From Pseudomonas muyukensis (GTDB lineage: Bacteria; Pseudomonadota; Gammaproteobacteria; Pseudomonadales; Pseudomonadaceae), in assembly GCF_019139535.1 (NCBI RefSeq), contig NZ_CP077073.1:3128501-3192500 (forward strand): DNA of 64,000 bases, read 5' to 3'. The notes below the pieces were generated by a model, which saw nothing but the letters and a program-made list of their open reading frames with translations, had not been told where the DNA came from and searched no databases. This document shows positions 1 through 34,546 of this stretch, in pieces (position 1 is the first letter of the stretch; each line of letters starts with the position of its first letter). The position numbers and the translations under genes are program-made.

Positions 1-1470
1 GGCAACATGCAGTGGATGGGCCGCCTCCTGTTCGACTGCCTGGTGTACCAGGCCGAGGACGGCAGCCTCACGCCGTGGCTGGCGAAAAGCTGGGACATCA
101 GCGCCGATGGCCTGACCTACACCTTCCACCTGCGTGACGACGTCACCTTCAGCGACGGCGAACGCTTCGACGCCGAAGCGGTACGGGTCAACCTCGAGCA
201 CATGCGCGACCCCAGGACCAAGTCGCCGCTCGCCGCTGCCTATATCGCGCCCTACCTGCAGGGCCGGGTGGTCGATGAATACACCTTCCAGGCCAGCTTG
301 CGCACGCCCTATGCGCCGTTTCTCGATGTGCTGTCGCAAGCCTGGCTGGGAATGATCTCGCCACGGCAGATCCGCGAGGCGCCCGCGACCATCGCCAGCC
401 AGCCGATCGGCACCGGGCCGTTCGTGCTGACCGGCTGGGTGCGCGACCAGCGCGCCAGTTTCGCCCGCCGCCCGGGCTACCACTGGGCGCCACCGGCGAT
501 CAACCACCAGGGCGAGGCTTACCTCGATGGCATCGAACTGAGCTACGTGCCCGAGGCGATGATCCGCTACACCTCGTTGGCAGCGGCCGACAGCGACATG
601 GCCCTGGACGCCCCGGCGCAGAATGCTGCGGCGATCCGTGCCAACCCGCGGCTGACCCTGCGCAACCGCATCCGCAAGGGCAACCCGGCGCGTAGCATCA
701 CCTTCAACGTCGAGCGCGTGCCGTTCGATGACCTGCGGGTGCGCCAGGCCGTGGCCAAGGCCATCGACCGCGACGGCCTGGCCTGGATTTCCGGCTTTGG
801 TGAATACCTGGCCAAGGGCGATTTTCTCGCCGTGAATACCCCAGGCTACGACCCGGTGGCGCGCGATGCATTGGCCTTCGACCCGACTGAGTCGGCGCGC
901 CTGCTCGATGCCGCCGGCTGGACCGGGCGCGATGCCGAGGGTTATCGCACCCGCAACGGCCAGCGCCTCGGGGCAACCTTGCTGACCTACGACAACCCGG
1001 CGTTCCCGGCCAATGTCTCGGTGGCGGCCCAGGCGGACCTGCGCAAGGTCGGCTTCGACCTGCGCATCGAGCTGCTGCCGATCAGCAAGGTCATGGAGCT
1101 GCGCTACCGCGGCAACTTCGATGCCCTCGGCGGCGGCTACTGGCACACCAACACCGCCGACGGCCTGTACATCCTCTACCACAGCCAGTCGATCCCCAGC
1201 GCCAGGATGATCGGCCAGAACGTCGGCCACTTCCGTGATGCCAGCCTCGACCAGCTGCTTGGCCAAGCCCGCGCCAGCACCGACCCGGCGCAACGCCGGG
1301 TGCTGTATCGCCAAGCCCAGCAGCGCCTGGGCGAGACCGTGCCGGCCGTGCCCTCGGTGGAAAGCCAGATGCTCCTGGCCTACCGCAACGCAGTCGGCGG
1401 CGTGCTGTTCGACGGCTCGCACAACGTCCCCCTGTTCACCAGCGTGTGGCTGGCGAAGGCACAACCATGA
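1..1470 (+). CDS. Peptide/opine-type ABC transporter substrate-binding protein (5' end outside window)
   Basis: Periplasmic solute-binding component of a family 5 (DppA/OppA-like) importer. The reading frame is open from base 1, so the true start and the signal peptide lie upstream. The 487 residues from the first visible Met start inside the family core, at the segment resembling 'LFDCLVYQAEDGSLTPWLAKSW', and run to the usual C-terminal region. Family members are about 520-540 residues, so only some 35-50 residues seem to be missing. The stop TGA overlaps the ATG of the permease gene (ATGA at 1467-1470), which indicates translational coupling. The neighbouring oxidoreductases suggest an organosulfur or similar small organic ligand rather than peptides; this is inference, because the ligand cannot be read from the sequence. 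Confidence 0.9.
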   Translation, partial: GNMQWMGRLLFDCLVYQAEDGSLTPWLAKSWDISADGLTYTFHLRDDVTFSDGERFDAEAVRVNLEHMRDPRTKSPLAAAYIAPYLQGRVVDEYTFQASLRTPYAPFLDVLSQAWLGMISPRQIREAPATIASQPIGTGPFVLTGWVRDQRASFARRPGYHWAPPAINHQGEAYLDGIELSYVPEAMIRYTSLAAADSDMALDAPAQNAAAIRANPRLTLRNRIRKGNPARSITFNVERVPFDDLRVRQAVAKAIDRDGLAWISGFGEYLAKGDFLAVNTPGYDPVARDALAFDPTESARLLDAAGWTGRDAEGYRTRNGQRLGATLLTYDNPAFPANVSVAAQADLRKVGFDLRIELLPISKVMELRYRGNFDALGGGYWHTNTADGLYILYHSQSIPSARMIGQNVGHFRDASLDQLLGQARASTDPAQRRVLYRQAQQRLGETVPAVPSVESQMLLAYRNAVGGVLFDGSHNVPLFTSVWLAKAQP

Positions 1471-2399
1471 AGTTGTTCACCACCTTGCTGCGCCGCCTGC
1501 GTGACGGCGTGATCGTGCTGTGGGCGGCGGCCAGCCTGACCTTCCTCGGCATGCAGCACAGCGGTGGCGACACCGCCCTGGCGATTCTCGGCGGCCCGGA
1601 TGCCATGCCCAGCGAAGCGCTGCTGGCCCAGGTGCGCGCCGAATACGGCCTCGACCAACCGCTGTGGGTACAGTACGGCCATTACCTGCTGCGCCTGGCC
1701 AGGGGTGAGTTGGGCGAGTCGTACCGGCTGCGCATCCCGGTTGGCCAGGCGATTGCCGAACAGGCCGGCGCGACCCTGGCCCTGGCCAGCAGCGCGGCCG
1801 TGCTGGCGGTGCTGCTGGCGCTGGCCTCGGCGCTGCTCACCGCCAACCGTGGGCGGCGCTTGCGGGCGCTGGTGTCAGGCATCGAGCTGGTGTTGTCGTC
1901 GGCGCCCAACTTCGTGATCGGCACCGTGCTGCTGCTGGCCTTCGCCTTCTACTTCCATGTGCTGCCGCCCTCCGGTTCAAGCGGCTGGCGCTCGCTGATA
2001 TTACCGAGCCTGGCCCTGGCGCTGCCGATCGCGGCAGTGCTGGCCCAGGTGCTGCGCCAGTCGCTGGAGCAGGTGCTGGAGCAACCCTTCATCACCCAGG
2101 CCCGCGCCCGCGGCATGGGTGACACCGCCGTGCGCCTGCGCCATGCCCTGCGCCACGCCCTGGTGCCGCTGGTGACCCTGGCCGGCTACGTGTTCGCCAG
2201 CCTGCTCGGCGGTGCCGTGGTGCTCGAACTGTTGTTCGGCCGCCAGGGCATCGGCCGGCTGATGCTCGACGCCACCGCCACCAAGGACGTGCCGCTGGTG
2301 CTCGGCGTGACCCTGCTGGCCGCAGCCCTCTACGTGCTGGTCAACCTGCTGGTGGACCTGGCGACCCAGGCCATCGACCCGCGCACCGCGCGCCCCTGA
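1467..2399 (+). CDS. ABC transporter permease, DppB-like
   Basis: Inner-membrane permease (310 aa) of the same importer. The start is set at the ATG at 1467, which overlaps the upstream stop; the GTG at 1446 would give only a 7-residue extension inside the preceding gene. The N-terminal membrane segment, the periplasmic stretch with a 'GLDQPLWVQYGHYLL' block and the long hydrophobic segments that follow are typical of DppB. The cytoplasmic EAA-type loop is visible as 'QARARGMGDTAVRLRHALRH', followed by 'ALVPLVTLAGY'. It should pair with the DppC-like permease at 5081. Unusually, two oxidoreductase genes separate the two permease genes, which suggests that import and oxidation of the ligand are co-expressed. 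Confidence 0.93.
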   Translation: MKLFTTLLRRLRDGVIVLWAAASLTFLGMQHSGGDTALAILGGPDAMPSEALLAQVRAEYGLDQPLWVQYGHYLLRLARGELGESYRLRIPVGQAIAEQAGATLALASSAAVLAVLLALASALLTANRGRRLRALVSGIELVLSSAPNFVIGTVLLLAFAFYFHVLPPSGSSGWRSLILPSLALALPIAAVLAQVLRQSLEQVLEQPFITQARARGMGDTAVRLRHALRHALVPLVTLAGYVFASLLGGAVVLELLFGRQGIGRLMLDATATKDVPLVLGVTLLAAALYVLVNLLVDLATQAIDPRTARP

Positions 2400-2420
2400 A
2401 TTCACCATGAAGGAGTCGTC

Positions 2421-3665
2421 ATGAGTCAAACCCCGATTACCGACGCTGAACTGGACGCGCGTTTTGCGCCGCTCTACGCGCGCATAGCCGAAGGCGCGGT
2501 GGCCCGCGAGCAGCAGCGCACCTTGGCCCATGAACCGGTGGCCTGGCTGCGCGAAGCCGGCCTGGGCGCCCTGCGCGTGCCACGCAGCCACGGCGGCCTA
2601 GGCGCAACCTTGCCCCAGCTGCTGCGCCAGCTGGTGCACCTGGGCCAGGCCGACGCCAACCTGCCGCAGATCTTGCGCGCCCACTTCGGCTTTGTCGAAG
2701 GGCGCCTGTCGTCCAACGACGCCGCTTCCCAGGACTACTGGTTCGCCCGCGTGGTGGTCGGTGAGCTGTGGGGCGCGGCCATGGCCGAGCGCACCGACAG
2801 CACCGGCAATACCGTGCAGCTCACCGAAGGCGAGGGCGGTTTTCGCCTGGACGGTGAGAAGTACTACTGCACCGGCACCCTCTACGCCGACTGGGTCGCG
2901 GCGGTGGCCAACCACGGCGAGGACTTGGTCAGCCTGGCGGTGCCGACCCGTGCGCCGGGGGTGGAACGGGTCGATGACTGGGATGGCTTCGGCCAGCGCC
3001 TGACCGGCAGCGGTACCACGCGCTTTACCCAGGTGAAGGTTCAGCCGGAGCACCTGTTACGCCGCTTCGCCAAAGGCGAGTTGCGCGCCGAGTCGTACCT
3101 CACGGCGTTCTACCAGGCCGTGCACCTGGCGACGCTGGCGGGCATCAGCCGTGCGGTGCTGGCCGATGCCGTGGCCTTCGTCCAGGGCCGCACCCGCGCC
3201 TTCGGCGTACCGGGGCAAGCGCAACCGGCTGCCGACCCCTTGGTGCAGGCGGTGGTCGGTCGACTGTCGAGCCTGGCGTTCGCCGCCGAGGCCCAGGTGG
3301 CCGCCGTGGGCCAGAGCCTGCAGGTGGTGTTCGAAGCGGGGCAGCAAGGCGAGGTGCCCGAGCAGCTGTACACCGACGCCGAAATCCACGCCTTCCAGGC
3401 CCAGCAAATCGTCCTGGCGCAAGTGCTGCAAGCCAGCACCTTGCTGTTCGAGGTCGGCGGCGCCTCGGCCACCAGCAACACCCGGCGCCTCGACCGCCAC
3501 TGGCGCAACGCCCGCACCCTGGCCTCGCACAACCCGGCGATCTACCGCGAGCAGGCGCTGGGCGACTACTACCTCAACGGCATCAGTCCGGCCCAGGCCT
3601 GGCGCGCCCGCCACGCGGCGGCCAGCCAAGGGCAGGGCAGTGGCGACGAAGCCAGCGCAGTCTGA
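2421..3665 (+). CDS. Acyl-CoA dehydrogenase-fold flavin oxidoreductase, SfnB/DszC type
   Basis: A 414-residue protein of the acyl-CoA dehydrogenase fold, in the branch that contains SfnB and DszC-like reduced-flavin monooxygenases of sulfur acquisition. The visible markers are the N-terminal helical part with 'GLGALRVPRSHGG', the central beta domain with 'KYYCTGTLYADWV', and the C-terminal 'VGGASATSNTRRLDRHWRNA' region followed by a 'HNP...YREQALGDYYLNG' tail, which is typical of this branch and not of fatty-acid dehydrogenases. A strong ribosome binding site (AAGGAG) precedes the ATG. The FMN monooxygenase follows after 14 bp. The likely role is oxygenation of an organosulfur compound using reduced flavin. 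The substrate is unknown and the assignment rests on family and context. Confidence 0.85.
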   Translation: MSQTPITDAELDARFAPLYARIAEGAVAREQQRTLAHEPVAWLREAGLGALRVPRSHGGLGATLPQLLRQLVHLGQADANLPQILRAHFGFVEGRLSSNDAASQDYWFARVVVGELWGAAMAERTDSTGNTVQLTEGEGGFRLDGEKYYCTGTLYADWVAAVANHGEDLVSLAVPTRAPGVERVDDWDGFGQRLTGSGTTRFTQVKVQPEHLLRRFAKGELRAESYLTAFYQAVHLATLAGISRAVLADAVAFVQGRTRAFGVPGQAQPAADPLVQAVVGRLSSLAFAAEAQVAAVGQSLQVVFEAGQQGEVPEQLYTDAEIHAFQAQQIVLAQVLQASTLLFEVGGASATSNTRRLDRHWRNARTLASHNPAIYREQALGDYYLNGISPAQAWRARHAAASQGQGSGDEASAV

Positions 3666-3679
3666 TCAGGAGAGCCTGC

Positions 3680-5029
3680 ATGAGCAGCAAACAGATGAGC
3701 CTGGGCATGAACATCCTCGGCTTTGGCTCGCATGCCGGCGCCTGGCGCCAGGGCGAGGCGGCACTCGATGCCTATATCGACGTCAACTACTACCGCGACA
3801 TCGCGCGCATTTGCGAGCGCGGCTGCCTGGATGCGATCTTCCTCGCCGACGGCCCGGCGCTGCCGCCGGATGTGTCCGCGCAACCGGGCGGGCGCCTGGA
3901 ACCGACCGTGCTGCTCACCGCCGTGGCCGCCGCCACCGAGCGCATCGGCGTGATCGCCACCTGTTCCAGCACCTACAACGAACCGTTCAACCTGGCCCGG
4001 CGCATCGCTTCGCTGGACCATATCAGCGGCGGTCGGGCGGCCTGGAACCTGGTCACCAATGCCGGTGACGCGGCGGCGCAGAACTTCGGCCTGGCCGGCG
4101 CGCCCTTGCACCTGGACCGCTACGGACGTGCCGAAGAGTTCGTCGACGTGACCCTGAAGCTGTGGGACAGCTGGGAAGACGACGCGATCATCGGCGACCG
4201 CGCCGGCGGCCGCTTCGCCGACCCGCGCAAGGTCCACACCCTGGACTTCCAGGGCAAGCACTTTCAGGTCAAGGGCCCGCTGAACCTGCCGCGCTCGCCC
4301 CAGGGCCGGCCGGTGCTGGTCCAGGCCGGTTCCTCCGAAGGCGGCAAAGCCCTCGGCTCACGCTATGCCGACGCGATCTTCACCACCCAGACCACCCTGG
4401 CTGACGGCCAGGCGTTCTACCGCGAGATGAAGGCACGTGCGAAGGCCTGGGGGCGTGACCCGCAGCACCTGAAGATCATGCCCGGCCTGTCGACCGTGAT
4501 CGGCAGCACCGAGGCCGAGGCCCATGCGCGTTTCGACGCGCTCAATGCCTGGCAGGGCGAGCATGGCCTGTTGCAGCAGGTGGCGGGGCGCATCGGCATC
4601 GACGCTCGCGAGCTGGACCCGGACGCGCCGTTGCCCTGGGATCGGATTGGCGCGGTGGCGGATTTCGAGCGCGGTTCGCACGGGTTTCTGCAAGCCCAGC
4701 TGAACCTGGCACGCAGCGAGAACCTGAGCATTCGCCAACTGTCGCGGCGGATCCTGGTCGGCCATCGCCTGGCGGTCGGCACACCCGAGCAGGTCGCCGA
4801 CACCCTGGCCGAGTGGTTCCTGGCCGGGGCCGGGGATGGCTTCAACATCATGCCCGACATGTTCCCGTCGGGCGCGCGGGTGTTCGTCGAGGAAGTGGTG
4901 CCGCTGCTGCACAAGCGCGGACTCTTCCGCACCGCGTACACCGGCACCACCCTGCGCGAGCACCTGGGCTTGCCCAAGGCCGTGAACCAGTTCGCCGCCG
5001 CGCGTAGCGCAAACCGCGATTCCCTGTAG
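3680..5029 (+). CDS. FMN-dependent monooxygenase, NtaA/SnaA/DszA family
   Basis: A 449-residue bacterial-luciferase-like (LLM) flavin monooxygenase of the nitrilotriacetate/DszA group, which uses FMNH2 from a separate reductase. Family signs are 'GFGSHAGAWR' near the N-terminus (about 13-22), 'GCLDAIFLADGPAL', the 'RRIASLDHISGGRAAWNLVT' block (about 110-130), 'PVLVQAGSSEGGKALGSRYA' (about 213-232) and the C-terminal 'GAGDGFNIMPDMFP' segment. An AGGAG site lies upstream of the ATG. The pairing with an SfnB/DszC-type enzyme resembles the two oxidative steps of sulfone or thiophene desulfurisation (DszC then DszA), but no flavin reductase gene is seen in the window. The stop codon lies inside a REP-like element. 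Confidence 0.9.
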   Translation: MSSKQMSLGMNILGFGSHAGAWRQGEAALDAYIDVNYYRDIARICERGCLDAIFLADGPALPPDVSAQPGGRLEPTVLLTAVAAATERIGVIATCSSTYNEPFNLARRIASLDHISGGRAAWNLVTNAGDAAAQNFGLAGAPLHLDRYGRAEEFVDVTLKLWDSWEDDAIIGDRAGGRFADPRKVHTLDFQGKHFQVKGPLNLPRSPQGRPVLVQAGSSEGGKALGSRYADAIFTTQTTLADGQAFYREMKARAKAWGRDPQHLKIMPGLSTVIGSTEAEAHARFDALNAWQGEHGLLQQVAGRIGIDARELDPDAPLPWDRIGAVADFERGSHGFLQAQLNLARSENLSIRQLSRRILVGHRLAVGTPEQVADTLAEWFLAGAGDGFNIMPDMFPSGARVFVEEVVPLLHKRGLFRTAYTGTTLREHLGLPKAVNQFAAARSANRDSL

Positions 5030-5056
5030 GAGCGGATTGATCCGCGCTGAGGCCGG
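5023..5056. repeat. REP-like palindromic element
   Basis: A short element whose reverse complement begins CCGGCCTC and ends CCGCTCCTACAGG, with a GCGGAT/ATCCGC inner stem. This matches the P. putida 35-bp REP family in outline. It overlaps the stop codon of the monooxygenase gene and lies in the 51-bp gap before the DppC-like permease gene, the only gap over 25 bp in the visible operon. It could stabilise the upstream mRNA or attract gyrase/IHF-type binding; the sequence does not show which. Confidence 0.7.
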
Positions 5057-5080
5057 CAAAGGCGCCAAAAAAGGACAATC

Positions 5081-5929
5081 ATGAACGCGATTGCACTGAC
5101 ACCCACCACCCTGACCCGCAACTGGCAGCTTCGCCCTGGCATCACGCTGGCCTGGCTCATCCTGGCCCTGATCCTGCTGGCCGTAGCCTTGCCCAACGGG
5201 CTCTCGCCAACCGACCCCCTGGCCGCCGACGCCCGCCTGGCCTACCTCCCACCCAACGCCACCTTCTGGCTCGGCACCGACGAAAACGGCCGCGACGTCC
5301 TCAGCCGCCTGATCCACGGCACCCGCCCATCGCTCTACATCGGCCTGGCCGCCACCCTGGTCGGCCTCGGCCTGGGCACCTCGCTCGGCCTGCTCGCCGG
5401 CTTGGCCCCCGCCTGGCTGGACAACCTGCTGATGCGCGCCGTCGATGTGCTGCTGGCGTTCCCCGACCTGCTGCTGGCGCTGGTCATCATCACCCTGTTC
5501 GGCCAAGGCACCAGCAACCTGATCCTCGCTGTCGGCATCGCTTCTGTACCACGCTACGCTCGCCTGGTCCGCGCCCAAGCCCTGACCATCCGCCACGCCG
5601 GCTTCGTCGAGGCCGCCGTCACACTGGGCCGCAGACGCTCGGCGGTGCTGCTGGCCCACGTGCTGCCCAACGCCGTGCAGCCGGTGCTGATCCTGGCCTG
5701 CATCGGCCTGGGCGGCGCCATCACCGCCGCCGCCGCGCTGAGTTTCCTCGGCTTCGGCGCGCCACCGCCCGCGCCCGAGTGGGGCGCGATGATGGCCGTG
5801 GCGCGCAACTTCATGGCCAACGCGCCCTGGCTGATGGCCTGGCCGGCGCTGGCGATCACCCTGACCGTCATTTCCATCACCGTCATCGGCCGCGACTGGC
5901 TGCGCCGTAGCGAGGGCAGAAACCCATGA
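5081..5929 (+). CDS. ABC transporter permease, DppC-like
   Basis: Second permease (282 aa) of the importer. The N-terminal OppC-type membrane segment (about residues 23-38) is followed by the diagnostic 'WLGTDENGRDVLSRLIHGTR' block (about 66-85). The EAA loop reads 'EAAVTLGRRRSAVLLAHVLPN' in one stretch near residues 182-202. The C-terminal 'LSFLGFGAPPPAPEWGAMM' segment is conserved in DppC proteins. Its stop overlaps the ATG of the ATPase gene (ATGA at 5926-5929), so it is translationally coupled to the energising subunit. Confidence 0.94.
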   Translation: MNAIALTPTTLTRNWQLRPGITLAWLILALILLAVALPNGLSPTDPLAADARLAYLPPNATFWLGTDENGRDVLSRLIHGTRPSLYIGLAATLVGLGLGTSLGLLAGLAPAWLDNLLMRAVDVLLAFPDLLLALVIITLFGQGTSNLILAVGIASVPRYARLVRAQALTIRHAGFVEAAVTLGRRRSAVLLAHVLPNAVQPVLILACIGLGGAITAAAALSFLGFGAPPPAPEWGAMMAVARNFMANAPWLMAWPALAITLTVISITVIGRDWLRRSEGRNP

Positions 5930-7575
5930 GCATCTTCGAACAGCACCCAGCCCCCTTGGTGGACATCCGCGACCTGCGCGTAAGCTTCAACGGCGTGCCG
6001 GTGGTACACGGCGTCGACCTGCATCTGCACGCCGGGCAGTGCCTGGCACTGGTGGGCGAATCCGGCTCGGGCAAGAGCGTGACGGCACGCACCCTGGTTG
6101 GCCTGACCGGCGCCGGCGCCCAGGTGCAGGCCCAGCGCCTGGCGTTTGCCGGGCAGGACCTGCGCCGGCTTGGCGAGACGGACTGGCAGCGCTTGCGCGG
6201 TGGGCGCATCGGCTTCGTCATGCAGGATGCGCTGGGTTCGCTCGACCCGCTGCGCAGGGTTGGCGCCGAGATCGAAGAGCCGCTGCTGTTGCACACCGAC
6301 CTGGCCGCTGAACAGCGTCGCTTGCGCGTGCTCGAACTGCTGCGCCAGGTCGGCGTGCCCGAGCCCGAAGTTCGCGCCCGGCAATACCCGTGGCAGTTGT
6401 CCGGCGGCCTGCGCCAGCGCGCCCTGATCGCCTCGGCCATCGCCTGCCAGCCGCGCCTGTTGATCGCCGACGAGCCCACCACCGCGCTGGACGCCACGGT
6501 GCAGGCGCAGATCCTCGACCTGCTGGAGCACCTGCGCGCCCGCGACAACAGCCTGCTGATGGTCAGCCACGACCTGGCGGTGGTGGCGCGCCTGGCCGAC
6601 CGGGTGGCGGTGATGCGCCATGGCGTGGTGGTGGAGCAGGGCACGGTCGAACAGATCCTGCAGGACCCGCAGGAGCCTTACACCCAAGGCCTGCTGAGCG
6701 CAGCGCGGGCGGTGCATGTTCAGCGTCCGTCGGTCCCGGCGCTTGCGCTGGTGGAGGCGGTTGTCGACGAGCAACCGGTGGTGCTGGAGGCGCGTGGCCT
6801 GCACAAGGCGTTCGTTGGGCCGGACGGCCAGGCGCGTCAGGTGCTGAACGACGTGTCGTTGCAGTTGCGTGCCGGGCAGACCCTTGGCGTGGTCGGTGAG
6901 TCCGGCTCTGGCAAGAGCACGTTGGGCCGCATCCTGCTGGGGCTGGAGCGGGCGGAGCAGGGCAGTGTGCACTTGGCCGGGCAGGACTGGCTGGCGCTGT
7001 CCGCCGCGCAGCAGCGTCAGGCCCGGCAGGGCATTCAGGTGGTGTTCCAGGACCCGCTGGCCTCGTTCGACCCGCGCTACACCGTGCTGCGGGTGCTGGC
7101 CGAAGCGCTGGCCCAGGCCGGCGTGCCGCGTGGGTTGCGGCGTACCGAGGCGGCTGCGTTGCTGGAGCGGGTGCAGTTGCCGGTGGGGCTGCTCGACCGC
7201 CGTCCGCTGGAATTGTCGGGTGGGCAACGCCAGCGCATCGCGATTGCCCGGGCGCTGGCGATGAAACCGCGGGTGCTGGTGCTGGATGAACCGGTGTCGG
7301 CGCTGGATGTGTCGGTGCAGGCGCGGATTCTGGCCCTGCTCGCCGAGCTCAAGGCCGAGTTGAACCTGGCTTGCCTGTTCATTTCCCATGACCTGGGGGT
7401 GGTCGAGCAGGTCAGCGACCAGGTGCTGGTGATGCAGGGTGGCCGGGTGGTGGAGCAAGGCGCCGCGCGCCAGGTGCTGGGCCAGCCGCGGCACGCCTAT
7501 ACCCGGGCATTGCTGGATGCCGTGCCGCACCTGCCAGCGGCGCGGCCGGCGTGGGCCTGGCGGCTTGCGCTGTGA
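5926..7575 (+). CDS. Fused double ATPase of a peptide-type ABC importer (DppD-DppF fusion)
   Basis: One 549-residue chain carries both nucleotide-binding domains, as in GsiA-type fusions. Domain 1 (about 8-260) has Walker A 'GESGSGKS' (about 44-51), signature 'LSGGLRQRALIASA' and Walker B 'RLLIADEPT'. Domain 2 (about 285-540) has Walker A 'GESGSGKST', signature 'LSGGQRQRIAIARAL', Walker B 'VLVLDEPVSALD' and the H-loop in 'FISHDLGVVEQ'. Both sites look catalytically complete, apart from the common GGL for GGQ change in signature 1. It ends the importer operon and faces the sigma54 activator gene, with 43 bp between them and no convincing terminator. Confidence 0.95.
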   Translation: MSIFEQHPAPLVDIRDLRVSFNGVPVVHGVDLHLHAGQCLALVGESGSGKSVTARTLVGLTGAGAQVQAQRLAFAGQDLRRLGETDWQRLRGGRIGFVMQDALGSLDPLRRVGAEIEEPLLLHTDLAAEQRRLRVLELLRQVGVPEPEVRARQYPWQLSGGLRQRALIASAIACQPRLLIADEPTTALDATVQAQILDLLEHLRARDNSLLMVSHDLAVVARLADRVAVMRHGVVVEQGTVEQILQDPQEPYTQGLLSAARAVHVQRPSVPALALVEAVVDEQPVVLEARGLHKAFVGPDGQARQVLNDVSLQLRAGQTLGVVGESGSGKSTLGRILLGLERAEQGSVHLAGQDWLALSAAQQRQARQGIQVVFQDPLASFDPRYTVLRVLAEALAQAGVPRGLRRTEAAALLERVQLPVGLLDRRPLELSGGQRQRIAIARALAMKPRVLVLDEPVSALDVSVQARILALLAELKAELNLACLFISHDLGVVEQVSDQVLVMQGGRVVEQGAARQVLGQPRHAYTRALLDAVPHLPAARPAWAWRLAL

Positions 7576-7618
7576 CGGTGACGGGGCACGCTTGCAGGCG
7601 AGGCGGCGCCAGCCGGGG

Positions 7619-8719
<1,101 letters not shown>

Positions 8720-8840
8720 GAACGGTCCTCAGCAATAGAAAGAAGCGGCGGGGACTTTGCGGGTGCAATCGTCTTGGCGAGGGTTGGGGTGTTGCGCTGC
8801 GGACAGTTGGCGAGGGAGTGGGCGGCTGCGCAGTAGGGCG

Positions 8841-8869
8841 GTTATAAACGGGCTCGAGTTGGTTGAAAA
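8841..8869 (-). promoter_or_regulatory. Candidate sigma70 promoter of the SfnR-like gene
   Basis: On the minus strand, TTTTCA (8869-8864) is followed after 17 bp by TATAAC (8846-8841), in an AT-rich patch about 120 bp before the start codon. The match to consensus is moderate at -35 and good at -10. It is called from spacing and composition only. Confidence 0.35.
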
Positions 8870-8870
8870 T

Positions 8871-8894
8871 GAATAAAAAACGATATGTTTATTC
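8871..8894. promoter_or_regulatory. Inverted repeat GAATAAA-N10-TTTATTC
   Basis: A perfect 7-bp inverted repeat with a 10-base spacer, in the only AT-rich patch between the SfnR-like gene and xtlB. It lies just upstream of the candidate minus-strand promoter, where an activator would bind. CysB controls sfnR expression in P. putida, so a LysR-type site is possible, but the repeat does not prove any particular regulator. Confidence 0.4.
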
Positions 8895-9091
8895 TATTTG
8901 TTGATAGCACGCTGTCCGGCATCTGCGCTGTCGGGGGGCTTGCACACCTGTGGCAAACACCTGCCAGCCCCGGTCCGGCCAGCCCCGGCCAAGCTCCAGA
9001 GGCTTTGTCCCCCCTTCCCATGTCAGCCGTCTGTCGCCCAATCCATTAGCGTTCCGAGCATTTCCGATTGGCAAAAGCAGGATGCTTACCG

Positions 9092-34542
<25,451 letters not shown>

Positions 34543-34546
<4 letters not shown>

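Larger units (their letters stand above)
8720..9091. other. Divergent intergenic region between the SfnR-like gene and xtlB
   Basis: 372 bp without a supported gene. It is GC-rich except for an AT-rich island at about 8841-8905 that carries a candidate minus-strand promoter and an inverted repeat, listed separately. No LuxR-type regulator gene and no clear sigma70 promoter for xtlB were found; a TTGAAA at 8863-8868 has no good -10 partner at 16-18 bp. The last 25 bases before xtlB hold its ribosome binding site (AGCAGGA). Confidence 0.6.

Noticed and set aside
1446..1466. GTG start of the DppB-like permease at 1446.
   Set aside because: The ATG at 1467 forms the ATGA overlap typical of this operon, and the added 7 residues have no family support.
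9068..9091. TTG start of xtlB at 9068.
   Set aside because: The in-frame ATG at 9092 has a ribosome binding site (AGCAGGA) and begins the docking domain at its normal place.
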